Origin: Billgrantia sulfidoxydans
GTDB taxonomy: Bacteria; Pseudomonadota; Gammaproteobacteria; Pseudomonadales; Halomonadaceae
DNA: 64,000 nt
Assembly: GCF_017868775.1 (NCBI RefSeq)
Contig: NZ_CP053381.1
Location: 558,001-622,000, forward strand
Direction of reading: 5' to 3'
The notes under the pieces: generated by a model
Seen by the model: only the letters and a program-made list of their open reading frames with translations
The model's database searches: none
Told to the model about the DNA's origin: nothing
Position numbers and translations under genes: made by a program
In this document: piece by piece, positions 10,686 to 20,877 of the stretch
How the letters are laid out: each line of letters begins with the position of its first letter
Numbering within the stretch: the first letter of the stretch is position 1

Positions 10686-10714
10686 AAAACCCGCCTTCAT
10701 GGCGGGTTTTCTCG
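10686..10714 (+). terminator. Rho-independent terminator after rpmE
   Basis: AAAACCCGCC, loop TTCAT, GGCGGGTTTT: a perfect 10-bp stem running into TTTTCTCGTT. It is nearly symmetric, with A-run and T-run, but no minus-strand gene approaches it closely. Confidence 0.85.
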
Positions 10715-10841
10715 TTCTGGGGGGAAGGGAAGATATCGACCGGCGATAAGGAAAGGGTTATGGATACCGCATCTGGCATAAGTTGCAGCAAATGGTGGCG
10801 ATTGTTCGCGAACGAGCGTTCAAAAGCGGCGAATGGCATGC

Positions 10842-10871
10842 TTGTTGAGTAATGGAAGCTTTTTCTATATT
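10842..10871 (+). promoter_or_regulatory. Candidate sigma-70 promoter for the malic enzyme gene
   Basis: TTGTTG (10842-10847), 18-base spacer, TATATT (10866-10871) in the most A+T-rich part of the spacer between rpmE and the malic enzyme, giving a leader of about 35 bases. Confidence 0.45.
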
Positions 10872-10913
10872 GTAGATGCCCTTACCCAAAAGTATGGATA
10901 CCGGACCCTCAGC

Positions 10914-12185
10914 ATGACAGACGCCAAGAAGCAGGCAGCGCTGGACTATCACGCCAAGCCGATTCCCGGAAAGCTCTCCGTGGAGCTGACCAAGCCCACC
11001 GCGACCGCTCGTGATCTCTCCCTTGCCTACAGTCCTGGTGTCGCCGAGCCGGTACGCGAGATCGCTCGCGACCCGGAGAACGCCTATCGCTACACCGGCA
11101 AGGGCAACCTGGTGGCAGTGATCTCCGACGGCAGCGCGATCCTCGGCCTGGGCAACCTGGGGCCGCTCGCCAGCAAGCCGGTCATGGAGGGCAAGGGCGT
11201 GCTGTTCAAGTGCTTTGCCGGCATCAACTCGGTGGATGTCGAGGTCAACGCCGAGAGCCCGCAGGCCTTCATCGATACCGTGGCGCGCATCGCCGACACT
11301 TGGGGGGGCATCAATCTCGAGGATATCAAGGCGCCCGAGTGCTTCGAGATCGAGCAGGCGTTGATCGAGCAGTGCAGCATCCCCGTGTTCCACGACGATC
11401 AGCACGGCACCGCCATCGTCACGGCAGCCGGCATGCTCAATGCGCTGGAGATCGCCGGCAAGCGCCTGGAAGAGGCCAGGATCGTCTGCCTCGGCGCCGG
11501 CGCGGCGGCCATCGCCTGCATGAAGCTGCTGGTCTCCTGCGGAGCCCGCGCCGAGAATCTGCTGATGCTCGATCGTCGCGGCGTGATCCACGCCGGCCGC
11601 GAGGGGCTCAACCCCTACAAGGCGGTATTCGCGGTGGAGACCGACAAGCGCACGCTGGACGACGCCATCGAGGGCGCCGACGTCTTCATCGGCCTGTCCG
11701 GGCCCAACCTGGTGACCGCCGAGCACATGCGCAAGATGGCGCCGAATCCCATCGTCTTCGCCTGTACCAACCCCGACCCGGAGATTCACCCCGATGTGGC
11801 ACGGGAGGCGCGGCCCGACGTGATCATGGCCACCGGTCGCTCCGACTACCCCAACCAGGTCAACAACGTGCTGGGTTTTCCGTTCATCTTCCGTGGCGCG
11901 CTGGACGTGCGTGCCACGCGCATCAACGAGGAGATGAAGGTGGCGGCCGTGCATGCGCTCAAGGACCTGGCCCGTGAGCCGGTGCCCCAGGCGGTGCTCG
12001 ACGCCTACGAGCGCGAGCACATGGCGTTCGGTCCCGAGTACATCATCCCCACGCCGGTCGACGTGCGGCTGCTGGAGCGCATCCCGGCGGCGGTGGCCCA
12101 GGCCGCGGTGGACTCCGGCGTGGCGCGTCGCCCCTATCCGGCCCACTACCCGCTGAAGGCCGTGGACGACGTCTACGGCGGCTGA
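10914..12185 (+). CDS. maeB: NADP-dependent-type malic enzyme, short form
   Basis: Oxidative decarboxylation of malate to pyruvate with NAD(P)H formation. The 423-residue product starts [20 protein letters not shown] and shows the family segments [10 protein letters not shown], the catalytic Lys region [12 protein letters not shown], the metal-binding [12 protein letters not shown], and a nucleotide-binding [12 protein letters not shown]. It ends after the NAD(P)-binding domain: the phosphotransacetylase-like domain that makes E. coli MaeB ~760 residues long is absent, as in the ~420-residue pseudomonad enzyme. Cofactor preference cannot be proved from sequence. The start at 10914 follows the conserved N-terminus; 27 codons upstream are unconserved. 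Confidence 0.93.
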   Translation: MTDAKKQAALDYHAKPIPGKLSVELTKPTATARDLSLAYSPGVAEPVREIARDPENAYRYTGKGNLVAVISDGSAILGLGNLGPLASKPVMEGKGVLFKCFAGINSVDVEVNAESPQAFIDTVARIADTWGGINLEDIKAPECFEIEQALIEQCSIPVFHDDQHGTAIVTAAGMLNALEIAGKRLEEARIVCLGAGAAAIACMKLLVSCGARAENLLMLDRRGVIHAGREGLNPYKAVFAVETDKRTLDDAIEGADVFIGLSGPNLVTAEHMRKMAPNPIVFACTNPDPEIHPDVAREARPDVIMATGRSDYPNQVNNVLGFPFIFRGALDVRATRINEEMKVAAVHALKDLAREPVPQAVLDAYEREHMAFGPEYIIPTPVDVRLLERIPAAVAQAAVDSGVARRPYPAHYPLKAVDDVYGG

Positions 12186-12208
12186 CGCCGGGCCACCTCG
12201 CCTCATGC

Positions 12209-12243
12209 CAGTGCGCCGGCCTTCGGGCCGGCGCACTGCGTTT
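12209..12243 (+). terminator. Rho-independent terminator after the malic enzyme gene
   Basis: A perfect 13-bp stem CAGTGCGCCGGCC / GGCCGGCGCACTG with a TTCG tetraloop, followed by CGTTT. It sits between convergent genes and could also serve the DUF481 gene ending at 12261. Confidence 0.8.
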
Positions 12244-12260
12244 CGGGGTGCTGCGGCGGA

Positions 12261-13007
12261 TCACCAGTTATAGAGCAGTGTCACGTTGCTGGTGTGGTCG
12301 GTGTTCGCATCGGCCGTCTCGGGCGGGTTGGAGTTGTGTTTGACCTCGTGGGAGAGGCGCAGCGAAAGCCGCGAGTTGAGGCGTGTCGTGAGCGACGACA
12401 CCGAGCGCGACGTGGTGTTCTCGTCGGTGGCTTCCACCGACATCTCCTGGCGCAGGTGGGAGTGGTCGGAGAAGGTCCACTGGTAGTCGAGGGCGCTGTA
12501 GACCACGCCAAGGCTCTGGCTCTCGCCCTGATCGATCCGGTCATGGCGAAAGCCCGGTCCGCCTTCGAGCGAGAGCCGGTGCCGGTCGGTGTCGATGACG
12601 TCACGCCCGTAGCCGCCGATGGTGGTGATCTGCTGGTCGTAGCCGCTGAAGCGGTCCTTCTCCCAGCGAGCGAAGCCGAACAGGTAATGTGGCCCGTTGA
12701 AGTCGTAGCGCTCGCGCCCCGAGAGCAGGTACTGCTCGGCGCTGGTCTCGCCGTCGCGGGCCACGTTGCGCACCTCGCCGCGCAGCGTGTGGGTCAGGCG
12801 ACCGGTCAGCCAGGCCAGCCGGCTCTTGCCGATCAGGGTCTGGCTGTCGGTGTTGCCGGAGAGGTGGGTGTAGCCGAGTTCGGCTTCGCCGCTGAAGGTG
12901 GGGCTGTCTTCCTCGGGCTGCGGCGGGGCATAGAAGACGCTGTTGGCGAGGGCGGTGCCCGGCAGCAGCATCAGACCGGTGAAGCACCATGGAATAAAGC
13001 GTGGCAT
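12261..13007 (-). CDS. DUF481 outer-membrane protein (YdiY-like, salt-induced type)
   Basis: A 248-residue protein with a Sec signal peptide (MPRFIPWCFTGLMLLPGTALA, cleavage predicted after ALA) and a body of alternating aromatic/polar strands typical of a small beta-barrel, ending in the outer-membrane-type C-terminus TLLYNW (terminal aromatic). Family hallmarks are the early GYTHLSGNTDSQTL segment and W/Y-rich strand motifs. DUF481 proteins include E. coli YdiY and the 'putative salt-induced outer membrane protein' group; function is not established. The start at 13007 was chosen for the signal peptide. No operon partner: it lies between the malic enzyme (convergent) and mrcA. Confidence 0.85.
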   Translation of the reverse strand: MPRFIPWCFTGLMLLPGTALANSVFYAPPQPEEDSPTFSGEAELGYTHLSGNTDSQTLIGKSRLAWLTGRLTHTLRGEVRNVARDGETSAEQYLLSGRERYDFNGPHYLFGFARWEKDRFSGYDQQITTIGGYGRDVIDTDRHRLSLEGGPGFRHDRIDQGESQSLGVVYSALDYQWTFSDHSHLRQEMSVEATDENTTSRSVSSLTTRLNSRLSLRLSHEVKHNSNPPETADANTDHTSNVTLLYNW

Positions 13008-13117
13008 AGCAACGAACCTGTCCTGTTGTCCCGGTAACGGGCCGCCTGGGTGAGCGGCTGTTTGGCGGTTGGCAAGACGGTGGGCGGCGTCCTTGCCACC
13101 CCTCGCATACGTTCCGT

Positions 13118-15643
13118 TCAGAAGATTGCCTCGTAGCTGCCGGTGCCCTGCGAGCCGCTGCGCTGCTCGATCTCCTGCTCGACCCGACGCGGCTCCATGT
13201 CGGGCAGATGATCGGGATGGAAGATCTCGGTGATCCCGCCGGGCTGGCCGTCGGCCAGGCGTCGCCCGGTCTGCTCGTCGATGCGCATCCGGACCAGCTG
13301 GTCCGGCTCCTCGGGGATGGCCTCGGGCCGACCGTTCAGCGCGTTGCCCATGAAGTCGATCCAGACCGGCAGGGCGGCGTTGCCGCCATACTCGGCGATC
13401 GACTCGTTGTTGTCCTTGCCGATCCACACGGTGGCCACCAGGTCGTCGTTGTAGCCGGCAAACCAGGCGTCACGGAAGCCGTTGGTGGTGCCGGTCTTGC
13501 CCACCACGTCGCTGCGGTTGAGCGACAGGGCGGCACGCCCGGTGCCGCTCTCGATCACGTCACGCAGCATGTCGCGCAGGATGTAGACGGCCGTCGGGTC
13601 GGCGACCCTGGGCGCCACGTCGTAGCGCTTGCCGTCGATCTCGACCTCGGTCTGCCCCTCGCGACAGTCGCGGCAGGCGATCGCGGGGCGGGCCTCGCTG
13701 ATGACCTGGTCGTCGCTGCCGCGGGTGATGCGTTCGATGAACCAGGGCGAGACCTGGAAGCCGCCGTTGGCCAGCACGGCATAGGCGTTGGTCATCTCCA
13801 GCGGGGTCAGGTCGGCGCTGCCCAGCGCCAGCGACAGGCCGCGGGGCAGTCGGCTCGGGCTGAAGCCGAAGCCCTCCAGGTATTCGATGGTGTTGTCGAG
13901 CCCCAGGGTCTGGAGGATGCGGATCGTCACCAGGTTGCGCGAACGCGCCAGCGCCACGCGCAGCCGGGTCGGGCCGAGGAAGTCGCCGCTGGAGTTCACC
14001 GGTCGCCAGATCTCGTTGCTGCCGTCCTGCATCACCACCGGCGCGTCGTTGACCACCGAGGAGGCGGTCATCAGGCCGGTGTCGAGGGCGGCGAGATAGA
14101 CGAAGGGCTTGAAGATAGAGCCCGACTGCCGCTGCGCCTGCACCGCGCGATTGAACTTGCTGGCATTGAAGCTGAAGCCGCCCTGCAGGGCGAGAATGGC
14201 GCCGTTGGCCGGATTCATCACCACCAGCGAGCCCTCGGCGTCGGGGCGCTGGGAGAGCCGCCAGCTGCCATCTTCGCGCTGCAGGATCCGCACCAGGTCG
14301 CCGGTGTCGGCGATCTCGGCGGCGGAGCCGGGCTCGGCCCCGCGAGCCCGCGGGCTGCGGTACTCGCGAGCCCAGGAGAGGCCGTCCCAGTCGAGGGTGA
14401 CGAGTTCGCCTTCCCGGCTCAGCACGCGCATCTCGCGGCCCTCGCTCCCGACCACGATGGCGGGCTGCAGGGGGCCGAAGCCCGGCGTGCGCTCCAGCAC
14501 CCGCAGCCAGTTGCTGACGTCGCCGTCGATACCCTCGACGCGCGTCTGGCTGCGCTCCGCGGCCTGACGCGCGGTCTGCATGATCTCGGGCGACTCGTCG
14601 AGCTCCTCCTCCAGGCCGCGGCGCTCGGTGCGCTCCTGCGCCTCGGCGAGGCTGGCGGGGATGTTGCGCTCCTCCGGGCCGCGCCAGCCGTGGCGGGTGT
14701 CGTAGTCGATCAGGCCGCGGGCCAGGGCCTGGCGGGCGAAGGGCTGCAGCTCGCTGTCCAGGGTGGTGTGGATACGGTAGCCGCCGGTGTAGGCCTCGTC
14801 GCCGAAGCGCTCGATGGCGTACTGTCGGGCCATCTCCGCCACGTAGTCGGCGTCCACCTCGACCTGTGCCACGTAGCGGCGGGCGGTGGTCGGTTCCTGC
14901 ACCGCGGCCTCGTAGGTCTCCTGGTCGATGTGGCCGAGCTCGCGCATGCGGTAGAGGATCCAGTTGCGGCGAATGAGCGAGCGCTCGGGATTGGCCAGCG
15001 GGTTGAACGACGAGGGCGCCTTGGGCAGGCCGGCGATCATCGCCTTCTGCGCCAGCGTCAGCTCGTCGAGCGGCTTGTTGTAGTAGACCTCGGCGGCGGC
15101 GGCGATGCCGTAGGCGCGGTGGCCGAGGAAGATCTTGTTGACGTAGAGCTCGAGGATCTCCTCCTTCGACAGGATCTTCTCCATCTGCAGCGCCAGCAGG
15201 ATCTCGCGGATCTTGCGGGTGAAGGTGCGGTCCAGCGTCAGCAGGTAGTTGCGTGCCACCTGCATGGTGATGGTGGAGCCGCCCGACTGGATGTCGCCGC
15301 TGGCGACCAGCTCCACGGCGGCGCGTGCCAGGCCCTTGGGGTCGACGCCACGATGGTCGAAGAAGGAGGCGTCCTCGGCGGCCAGCAGAGCCTGGAGGAA
15401 GTCCTCGGGAATCTCGTCGAAGGTGACCGGCATGCGCCGCTCCTCGCCGTATTCGCCGATCAGCTTGCCGTCCCGGGTGAAGATGCGCAGGGGGGTGTGC
15501 AGCTCGAAATCCTGCAACTGGCGAACGTCGGGCAGGCCCGGCGAGAAATAGAGGGCTGCGCCGGCCACGCTGAGCAGGGCCGCGGCGGACAGCGAGACCA
15601 GCAGCCAGAAGGCCGAGAGAACTAGAGTCTTGATCCACTTCAT
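13118..15643 (-). CDS. mrcA: Penicillin-binding protein 1A (bifunctional)
   Basis: Class A PBP making and cross-linking peptidoglycan. The 841-residue protein has a short cytoplasmic tail, one N-terminal transmembrane helix (about residues 7-32), a GT51 glycosyltransferase domain with the catalytic EDASFF (residues 90-95), and a transpeptidase domain with SIFK (about 508), SRN (about 566) and KTG in GKTGTTN (about 715). A PBP1A-specific inserted region (about 300-440) is present. The gene is divergent from pilM, the classical arrangement in gammaproteobacteria. Confidence 0.97.
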   Translation of the reverse strand: MKWIKTLVLSAFWLLVSLSAAALLSVAGAALYFSPGLPDVRQLQDFELHTPLRIFTRDGKLIGEYGEERRMPVTFDEIPEDFLQALLAAEDASFFDHRGVDPKGLARAAVELVASGDIQSGGSTITMQVARNYLLTLDRTFTRKIREILLALQMEKILSKEEILELYVNKIFLGHRAYGIAAAAEVYYNKPLDELTLAQKAMIAGLPKAPSSFNPLANPERSLIRRNWILYRMRELGHIDQETYEAAVQEPTTARRYVAQVEVDADYVAEMARQYAIERFGDEAYTGGYRIHTTLDSELQPFARQALARGLIDYDTRHGWRGPEERNIPASLAEAQERTERRGLEEELDESPEIMQTARQAAERSQTRVEGIDGDVSNWLRVLERTPGFGPLQPAIVVGSEGREMRVLSREGELVTLDWDGLSWAREYRSPRARGAEPGSAAEIADTGDLVRILQREDGSWRLSQRPDAEGSLVVMNPANGAILALQGGFSFNASKFNRAVQAQRQSGSIFKPFVYLAALDTGLMTASSVVNDAPVVMQDGSNEIWRPVNSSGDFLGPTRLRVALARSRNLVTIRILQTLGLDNTIEYLEGFGFSPSRLPRGLSLALGSADLTPLEMTNAYAVLANGGFQVSPWFIERITRGSDDQVISEARPAIACRDCREGQTEVEIDGKRYDVAPRVADPTAVYILRDMLRDVIESGTGRAALSLNRSDVVGKTGTTNGFRDAWFAGYNDDLVATVWIGKDNNESIAEYGGNAALPVWIDFMGNALNGRPEAIPEEPDQLVRMRIDEQTGRRLADGQPGGITEIFHPDHLPDMEPRRVEQEIEQRSGSQGTGSYEAIF

Positions 15644-15715
15644 GAAAAGACGTTATCCGTGGTGAGGGCAGGAAGGAGATGGCGATGAAAATGCGCCTTC
15701 ACTGGCGTGGTCGCC

Positions 15716-15721
15716 ATTATA
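15716..15721 (-). promoter_or_regulatory. mrcA: Candidate -10 element for mrcA
   Basis: A perfect TATAAT on the minus strand about 75 bases upstream of the mrcA start, in the 277-bp spacer shared with pilM. No good -35 is visible 16-18 bases upstream, so its strength is uncertain. On the plus strand TATGAT at 15821-15826 is a weaker candidate for pilM. Confidence 0.4.
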
Positions 15722-15920
15722 AAGAACCTGAGCCGCTCGCCACCAGCGTTGAGGCAGCGCCCCGTCCAACTTTGTGTGCAGTGGCGAAATATCATGTAAC
15801 CTCATTCCTAGTAATGCGGGTATGATCTTTCTCAGCCTTCCGCGCTCAGGTGCAACAGGCATACAAGAGCAGGATGACAACTAGCGGCTATCGCAACGGC
15901 ATACGCAAGGGCAACGATTG

Positions 15921-16982
15921 ATGCGACTCAGACCCTCCGGCAAGGGGTTGATCGGTGTCGATATCACCTCGGCAACGGTCAAGCTGATCGAACTCAAGCG
16001 GGTGGGCTCCCACTACCAGATCGAAAGTTATGCCGTCAGGCCGTTGCGCGAAGGTGCCGTGGTCGAGCGACGCATTCGCGACATGGGAGAAGTAGCCGAT
16101 GCGCTGCGCCGCGCGGTCGAGAGCGCCCGGCCCGCGTCCCGGCTGGCCGCCGCCGCGGTGCCGGCCAGCGCGGCCATCACCAAGACCCTGACGCTGCCCG
16201 CTTCGCTCAACGATGACGAGATCGAAGCGCGTATTCAACTCGAATCAGACAAGCACATCCCGTTTCCGTTCAGCGAGGTCGCCTTCGACTTCCAGCGGCT
16301 CGGGCTCAACGCCCGCTACGGTGACCAGCAGGACGTGCTGCTGGTCGCCTGTCGCCAGCAAGACGTCGTCCAGCTCACCGATGCCCTGCACCAGTCCGGG
16401 CTGTCGCCCGCGGCGGTGGACGTCGAGACCTTCGCCATGGAGCGCGCCTTCGGCGAGCTGCGCCAGCAGCTGCCGCCGGCCGCCGGCGACGACGATTGCG
16501 TGGCACTGGTCGATATCGGCGCCACCATGAACGCTTTCCATGTGTTGCGCGGCGGGCGCATCGTCTACAGCCGCGACACCGTCTTCGGCGGGCGCCAGCT
16601 CACCGAGGAGATCCGCGCGCGCTACGGCCTGACGCTCGAGGAGGCCGGCCTGGCCAAGAAGCGGGGCGGGCTGCCGGAGGATTACCGGACCAGCGTGCTC
16701 GAGCCCTTCATCGACACCCTGGTACAGCAGGTCGGCCGTTCGCTGCAGCTCTACTACACCGCCGGACGCAAGCAGGAGGTGCGGCGCATGGTGCTGGCCG
16801 GCGGTTCCAGCGTCATCCCCGGCCTTGCCGAGCGGCTCGCCCGCGAGAGCGCGATGCAGGTGGTGATCGCCAATCCCTTCCTGCGCATGAGGATCAATTC
16901 CCGCATCGACGTCCAGACCCTGGCCAGCGATGCCCCGGCGATGGTCACTGCCTGCGGCCTGGCCATGAGGTCGCCGACATGA
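15921..16982 (+). CDS. pilM: PilM, cytoplasmic actin-like protein of the type IV pilus alignment complex
   Basis: A 353-residue FtsA/actin-fold protein that binds ATP and the cytoplasmic tail of PilN, linking the pilus motor platform to PilNOP and PilQ. Visible signatures: the first phosphate-binding loop GVDITSATVKLIEL, VDIGATMNAFHV as phosphate loop 2, and the adenosine segment VLAGGSSVIPGLAERL. The ATG at 15921 is used; an adjacent TTG at 15918 only adds one residue. First gene of pilMNOPQ, each joint overlapping or close. Confidence 0.96.
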   Translation: MRLRPSGKGLIGVDITSATVKLIELKRVGSHYQIESYAVRPLREGAVVERRIRDMGEVADALRRAVESARPASRLAAAAVPASAAITKTLTLPASLNDDEIEARIQLESDKHIPFPFSEVAFDFQRLGLNARYGDQQDVLLVACRQQDVVQLTDALHQSGLSPAAVDVETFAMERAFGELRQQLPPAAGDDDCVALVDIGATMNAFHVLRGGRIVYSRDTVFGGRQLTEEIRARYGLTLEEAGLAKKRGGLPEDYRTSVLEPFIDTLVQQVGRSLQLYYTAGRKQEVRRMVLAGGSSVIPGLAERLARESAMQVVIANPFLRMRINSRIDVQTLASDAPAMVTACGLAMRSPT

Positions 16983-17554
16983 CCATCGAAATCAACCTGC
17001 TGGCCTGGCGGGAGCAGCAGCGGGCGCGGCGCAGCCGTCGCTTCTACCTGGCGCTGACGGTCATGGCCCTGCTCGGCGGCGCGGGCGGCCTGGGGCTGAC
17101 CTACCACTACGACGCCGCGCTGGCTGCCCAGCGCGAACGCAATGCGCACATTCAGGAACGCATGCAGCAACTCGATGGCGATATCCGCTCGATCGGCGAA
17201 TACGAGGCCATCCGCGAGCGCATGATCGGCCAGGTGCAGGTCTTCAGCGACCTGCAGCAGGGGCGTTCGCAGACGGTCCGTGTCTTCCGCGACCTCACCC
17301 TGAGCCTGGTCGACGGCGTGCATTACCTGCAGATGAGCCGCCAGGGCGACCAGCTGCGGCTGACCGGGCGTGCCGAGAGCAACCATCGAGTCTCCGAGCA
17401 GATGCGCGCGCTGGCTGCCGCGCCGGCCTTCTCCGAGCCGGTGCTGTCGGAGGTGGAATCCGACGGCGGCGCGCGCCGCCGCTTCAGCCTCGGCGTGACC
17501 CAGCTCATGGAAGGCATGCCGCCCCCGGGGGATGAAGAGGAGGGCGAGCCATGA
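16979..17554 (+). CDS. pilN: PilN, type IV pilus inner-membrane alignment protein
   Basis: A 191-residue bitopic protein. Its N-terminal MTIEINLLAWREQ carries the INLL(P/A)WR motif that inserts into the PilM groove, followed by a transmembrane helix (about residues 22-42), a coiled coil (about 48-85) and a periplasmic ferredoxin-like domain that pairs with PilO. The ATG overlaps the pilM stop as ATGA, indicating translational coupling. The acidic C-terminal tail GDEEEGEP is unremarkable. Confidence 0.95.
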   Translation: MTIEINLLAWREQQRARRSRRFYLALTVMALLGGAGGLGLTYHYDAALAAQRERNAHIQERMQQLDGDIRSIGEYEAIRERMIGQVQVFSDLQQGRSQTVRVFRDLTLSLVDGVHYLQMSRQGDQLRLTGRAESNHRVSEQMRALAAAPAFSEPVLSEVESDGGARRRFSLGVTQLMEGMPPPGDEEEGEP

Positions 17555-18177
17555 ACCTGCGCGCCGAGGTACGCCGTCTTCGCGAGCTCGACTGGCGCGG
17601 GCTGGACCTGAAGGAGTCGGGTGCCTGGCCGCTGCTGCTGCAATGGCTCTGCTGTCTGCTGGTGCTGGGCCTGACCTTCGCCGCTACGCACTGGTACCTG
17701 GCCGGCCCCAAGGCGGACGAGCTCAAGCGCGCCGAAGCGGAGGAGGAGCGGCTGCTGATCGACTATCGCAACCGCGCCGCCCAGGCCGCTCGCCTGCCCG
17801 ACATGCTCGAGCAGCTGGCCCGGCTCGAGTCGCGCATGGACGAGCTCATGGCGATGCTGCCCTCGGGGGCGGAGATCCCCTCGTTGATCGACAGCATCAG
17901 CGAGAGCGCCCTCGACCACCATCTGACCATCGACTTCATCCGCCTGCGCAGCACCGTCGAGCGCGACTTCTATGTCGAGCGCCCGTTCGATCTCCAGGTG
18001 GAGGGCGAATACCACCACATGGCGGGCTTCCTCGCCAGCGTGGCGGCACTGCCGCGAATCGTGACGCTGCACGACTTCGTGCTGGCGCCGGTGGAGGGCA
18101 GCGATCGCCTGCGCCTGTCGATGCTGGCCCGCACCTACAGTTACCGTGCCCAGCCCGAAGAGGAGGCGTCGCCATGA
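17551..18177 (+). CDS. pilO: PilO, type IV pilus inner-membrane alignment protein
   Basis: A 208-residue partner of PilN with the same architecture: short basic cytoplasmic segment, one transmembrane helix (about residues 28-50), a coiled coil rich in Glu/Arg/Leu (about 53-95), then a periplasmic ferredoxin-like domain (family feature MLPSGAEIPSLIDSIS). PilN and PilO heterodimerise beneath PilP-PilQ. ATGA overlap with pilN upstream and with pilP downstream. Confidence 0.95.
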   Translation: MNLRAEVRRLRELDWRGLDLKESGAWPLLLQWLCCLLVLGLTFAATHWYLAGPKADELKRAEAEEERLLIDYRNRAAQAARLPDMLEQLARLESRMDELMAMLPSGAEIPSLIDSISESALDHHLTIDFIRLRSTVERDFYVERPFDLQVEGEYHHMAGFLASVAALPRIVTLHDFVLAPVEGSDRLRLSMLARTYSYRAQPEEEASP

Positions 18178-18698
18178 TGCGGTCGTCGATGGCGCTGGTG
18201 GCCGGCCTGATCCTGGTGGGCTGTGCCGACCCCCATCTGGGCGAGCTGGACCGCCGGCTGAGCGACATTCGCGCCAACCCGGGGGCGCCGCGCGTACTGG
18301 AGATGCCGGAGATACCCACCTACCAATCGATACCTTACCAGGCCAGCGATCGTCGCAGCCCCTTCCGCCCCCAGCTGCCGGAGCCGGAGCAGGCGCCGGT
18401 GGGCGACAGCGACCTGGCGCCCGACCTCGAGCGGGCACGCGAACCGCTCGAGGGGTATGACCTGGAGGCGTTGAGACTGGTGGGCATCCTGACCATGAGC
18501 GGCCAGACCCATGCGCTGGTCCGGGCGCCGGAGGGCGAGGTGCATCGGCTGCGTCCCGGCAACTACCTGGGCCGTAACCATGGCCGGATCGTCAGCATCA
18601 CCGGTTCGACGGTGCAGCTGGTGGAGCTAGTGCCCACCGGCGGAGGCGGCTGGATGGAGCGCACGACACAGCTGGCGCTGGAAGAGACGAGGCGCTGA
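18174..18698 (+). CDS. pilP: PilP, type IV pilus lipoprotein
   Basis: A 174-residue lipoprotein: signal peptide with lipobox Leu14-Val15-Gly16-Cys17, a flexible Pro-rich linker whose RRSPFRP segment resembles the stretch that contacts PilNO, and a C-terminal beta-sandwich (about residues 85-170, including MSGQTHALVRAPEGEVHRL and GNYLGRNHGRI) that docks on the PilQ secretin. Start ATG overlaps the pilO stop (ATGA). Followed after 55 bases by pilQ. Confidence 0.95.
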   Translation: MMRSSMALVAGLILVGCADPHLGELDRRLSDIRANPGAPRVLEMPEIPTYQSIPYQASDRRSPFRPQLPEPEQAPVGDSDLAPDLERAREPLEGYDLEALRLVGILTMSGQTHALVRAPEGEVHRLRPGNYLGRNHGRIVSITGSTVQLVELVPTGGGGWMERTTQLALEETRR

Positions 18699-18753
18699 GA
18701 ATACTGCGGTAGCTCGTGGCAGGGCACCTGGAACAGGCAGGAGTAGGGCAACG

Positions 18754-20877
18754 ATGAGAGATGTGATTCGCATAGTGGGAGGGCTCTGCCTGGCGCTGGT
18801 GGCAATGCCCGGCCTGGCAGCCACCGCGCTGACCGACCTGGACTTCCGCCAGGGCGAGCACGGCGAGCTGCTGATCGACCTCTCCTTCAGCGAGGGCGTG
18901 CCGGAAGTCCGTGGCTATCGGCTGGACGAGCCGGCGCGATTGACCCTCGACCTGACGGACACGACCAACGCCCTGGAGCGCCGCCGCATCGACCTCGGCA
19001 TCGGCGGAGTCGAGCAGGTCACGGCGCTGGAGGCCGGCTCGCGCACGCGCCTGGTCTTCAACATGGATGGCCCGCTGCCCTACGACACGGTGCAGGAGGG
19101 CGATCGGCTGAGGCTGGTCATCGGCGGCAGGGAATCCGCCTCGGCGGCTGCGGCGCCGAGCCCCGAGCCGGCCGCTGCTTCCCGGCCCGCAGCGGCCGTA
19201 CCGAGCGCGATGCCGACCATCACCGACATCGACTTCCGCCGTGGCGAGGAGGGCGCGGGCCGTCTGATCGTCACCTTCGACCGAGCCGGCATCGATGCCA
19301 GGGTGCGCGAGCCGGGCCGAAATCGCATCGTCGCCGAACTCAGCGGGGTCGAGCTGCCGGAGGCGTACAATCAGGCCCTCGACGTCACCGATTTCGGCAC
19401 GCCGATTCAGCGTATCACGCCGCGCTCCGGACGCGACGGCGTTACCCTGGAAATCGAAGGCAGCGGCGAGTTCGCCATGCTTTCCACCCAGAGCGGGCGG
19501 CAGCTCACCATCGAGGCGCAGCCCGTCACCCGGCAGGAGCGCGAACAGCGCGTACGCCAGCAGTTCCCCTACACCGGCGAGCGCATCACGCTCAATTTTC
19601 AGGACATCGAGGTGCGTTCGGTGCTGGCGATCATCGCCGACTTCACCGGCCTCAACCTGGTCGCCAGCGACAGCGTCACCGGCGAGGTGACCCTCAACCT
19701 GCAGGACGTGCCCTGGGACCAGGCGCTCGACCTGGTGCTCAAGAGCCACGGCCTGGCCAGCCGCCAGGAGGGCAACGTCATCGTGGTGGCGCCGGCCAGC
19801 GAGCTGGCCAACATCGAGCGCCAGCAGCTCGAGGCGCGGGCCCAGGCCGAGACGCTGGCGCCGCTGGTGTCGGAGTACGTCCAGGTCAAGTATGCCCGCG
19901 CCGAGGACCTGGCCCAGCTGCTGCGGGGTGGCGAGGGCTTCGGGCTGCTCTCGGAGCGTGGCCGGGTGGCGGTGGATGCGCGCACCAACACGCTGCTGAT
20001 CCAGGATACCGCCGACCAGATCCAGGAGATCCTCGCTACCCTCGAGCAGCTCGACGTCGCCGTGCGCCAGGTGCAGATCGAAGCGCGCATCGTCATCGCC
20101 CGCGACGGCGTGACCCAGGAGCTCGGCGTCAACTGGGGGGCCTCGGGCGGCGGCAGCCGCTTCAACCTGGGCGGTGCCTCGACCGGCACCCCCATCGCCG
20201 GGTTCGGCGACGGCCTCACCGGCCAGCGCGACGGCCGCGGGCAGTTCACCGGCGAGTTCGACGACCCCACCGGCAGCCGCTTCGAGCGCGGCGGGCTCGC
20301 GGTCGACCTGGGTAGCGCCAACCCCATGACCAGCTTCAGCTTCGGCTATCTCTCCGGCGACATCCTGCTCGACCTCGAGCTGCGCGCGCTGGAGAGCGAG
20401 AACAAGAGCCAGACCATCTCGCAGCCGCGGGTGATCACCGCCAATCAGCGCAAGGCGACGATCATCCAGGGCGAGGAGCGCGCCTTCCAGTCCATCGGCG
20501 AAGGCAACGTGCCGCAGACCGAGTTCAAGGAGGCCGAGCTGTCGCTCGAGGTGACCCCGCAGATCACCCCCGACAACCGCATCATCATGGACCTGGTGGT
20601 CAAGAACGACAGCTTCCGCGAGGCGGCGGTGGGCCAGGCGCCGCCCATCGACACCAATCGCATCGAGACCCAGGTGCTGGTCGACAACGGCGAGACGGTG
20701 GTGCTGGGCGGCATCCTCACCACCGAGCAGTTGAGCCGCCTGGCCAAGACGCCGTTCTTCGGGGACCTGCCTGTGCTGGGTAGGCTTTTCCGGTACAATG
20801 AGTCGAGCAACCAGAAAGTGGAGCTGCTGGTGTTCATCACTCCACGGATACTCGAGGACGGCCTGGCGATTCGCTGA
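18754..20877 (+). CDS. pilQ: PilQ, type IV pilus outer-membrane secretin
   Basis: A 707-residue secretin through which the pilus exits. A Sec signal peptide (cleavage near LAATA) precedes two AMIN peptidoglycan-binding domains (about residues 28-120 and 155-250), separated by an Ala/Pro linker; then the N0/N1 secretin-N domains (from about [20 protein letters not shown]) and the secretin barrel (about 440-700) with ending [12 protein letters not shown]. Length matches P. aeruginosa PilQ (714). A good Shine-Dalgarno AGGAG lies before the ATG. Confidence 0.97.
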   Translation: MRDVIRIVGGLCLALVAMPGLAATALTDLDFRQGEHGELLIDLSFSEGVPEVRGYRLDEPARLTLDLTDTTNALERRRIDLGIGGVEQVTALEAGSRTRLVFNMDGPLPYDTVQEGDRLRLVIGGRESASAAAAPSPEPAAASRPAAAVPSAMPTITDIDFRRGEEGAGRLIVTFDRAGIDARVREPGRNRIVAELSGVELPEAYNQALDVTDFGTPIQRITPRSGRDGVTLEIEGSGEFAMLSTQSGRQLTIEAQPVTRQEREQRVRQQFPYTGERITLNFQDIEVRSVLAIIADFTGLNLVASDSVTGEVTLNLQDVPWDQALDLVLKSHGLASRQEGNVIVVAPASELANIERQQLEARAQAETLAPLVSEYVQVKYARAEDLAQLLRGGEGFGLLSERGRVAVDARTNTLLIQDTADQIQEILATLEQLDVAVRQVQIEARIVIARDGVTQELGVNWGASGGGSRFNLGGASTGTPIAGFGDGLTGQRDGRGQFTGEFDDPTGSRFERGGLAVDLGSANPMTSFSFGYLSGDILLDLELRALESENKSQTISQPRVITANQRKATIIQGEERAFQSIGEGNVPQTEFKEAELSLEVTPQITPDNRIIMDLVVKNDSFREAAVGQAPPIDTNRIETQVLVDNGETVVLGGILTTEQLSRLAKTPFFGDLPVLGRLFRYNESSNQKVELLVFITPRILEDGLAIR

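Noticed and set aside
13208..15625. 805-codon plus-strand open frame opposite mrcA, and similar long antisense frames across hslU, priA, gltB, mutS and alaS
   Set aside because: G+C-rich codon bias produces long antisense frames; they have His/Arg/Gly/Ala-rich low-complexity translations with no family features, while the sense frames are well-known enzymes.
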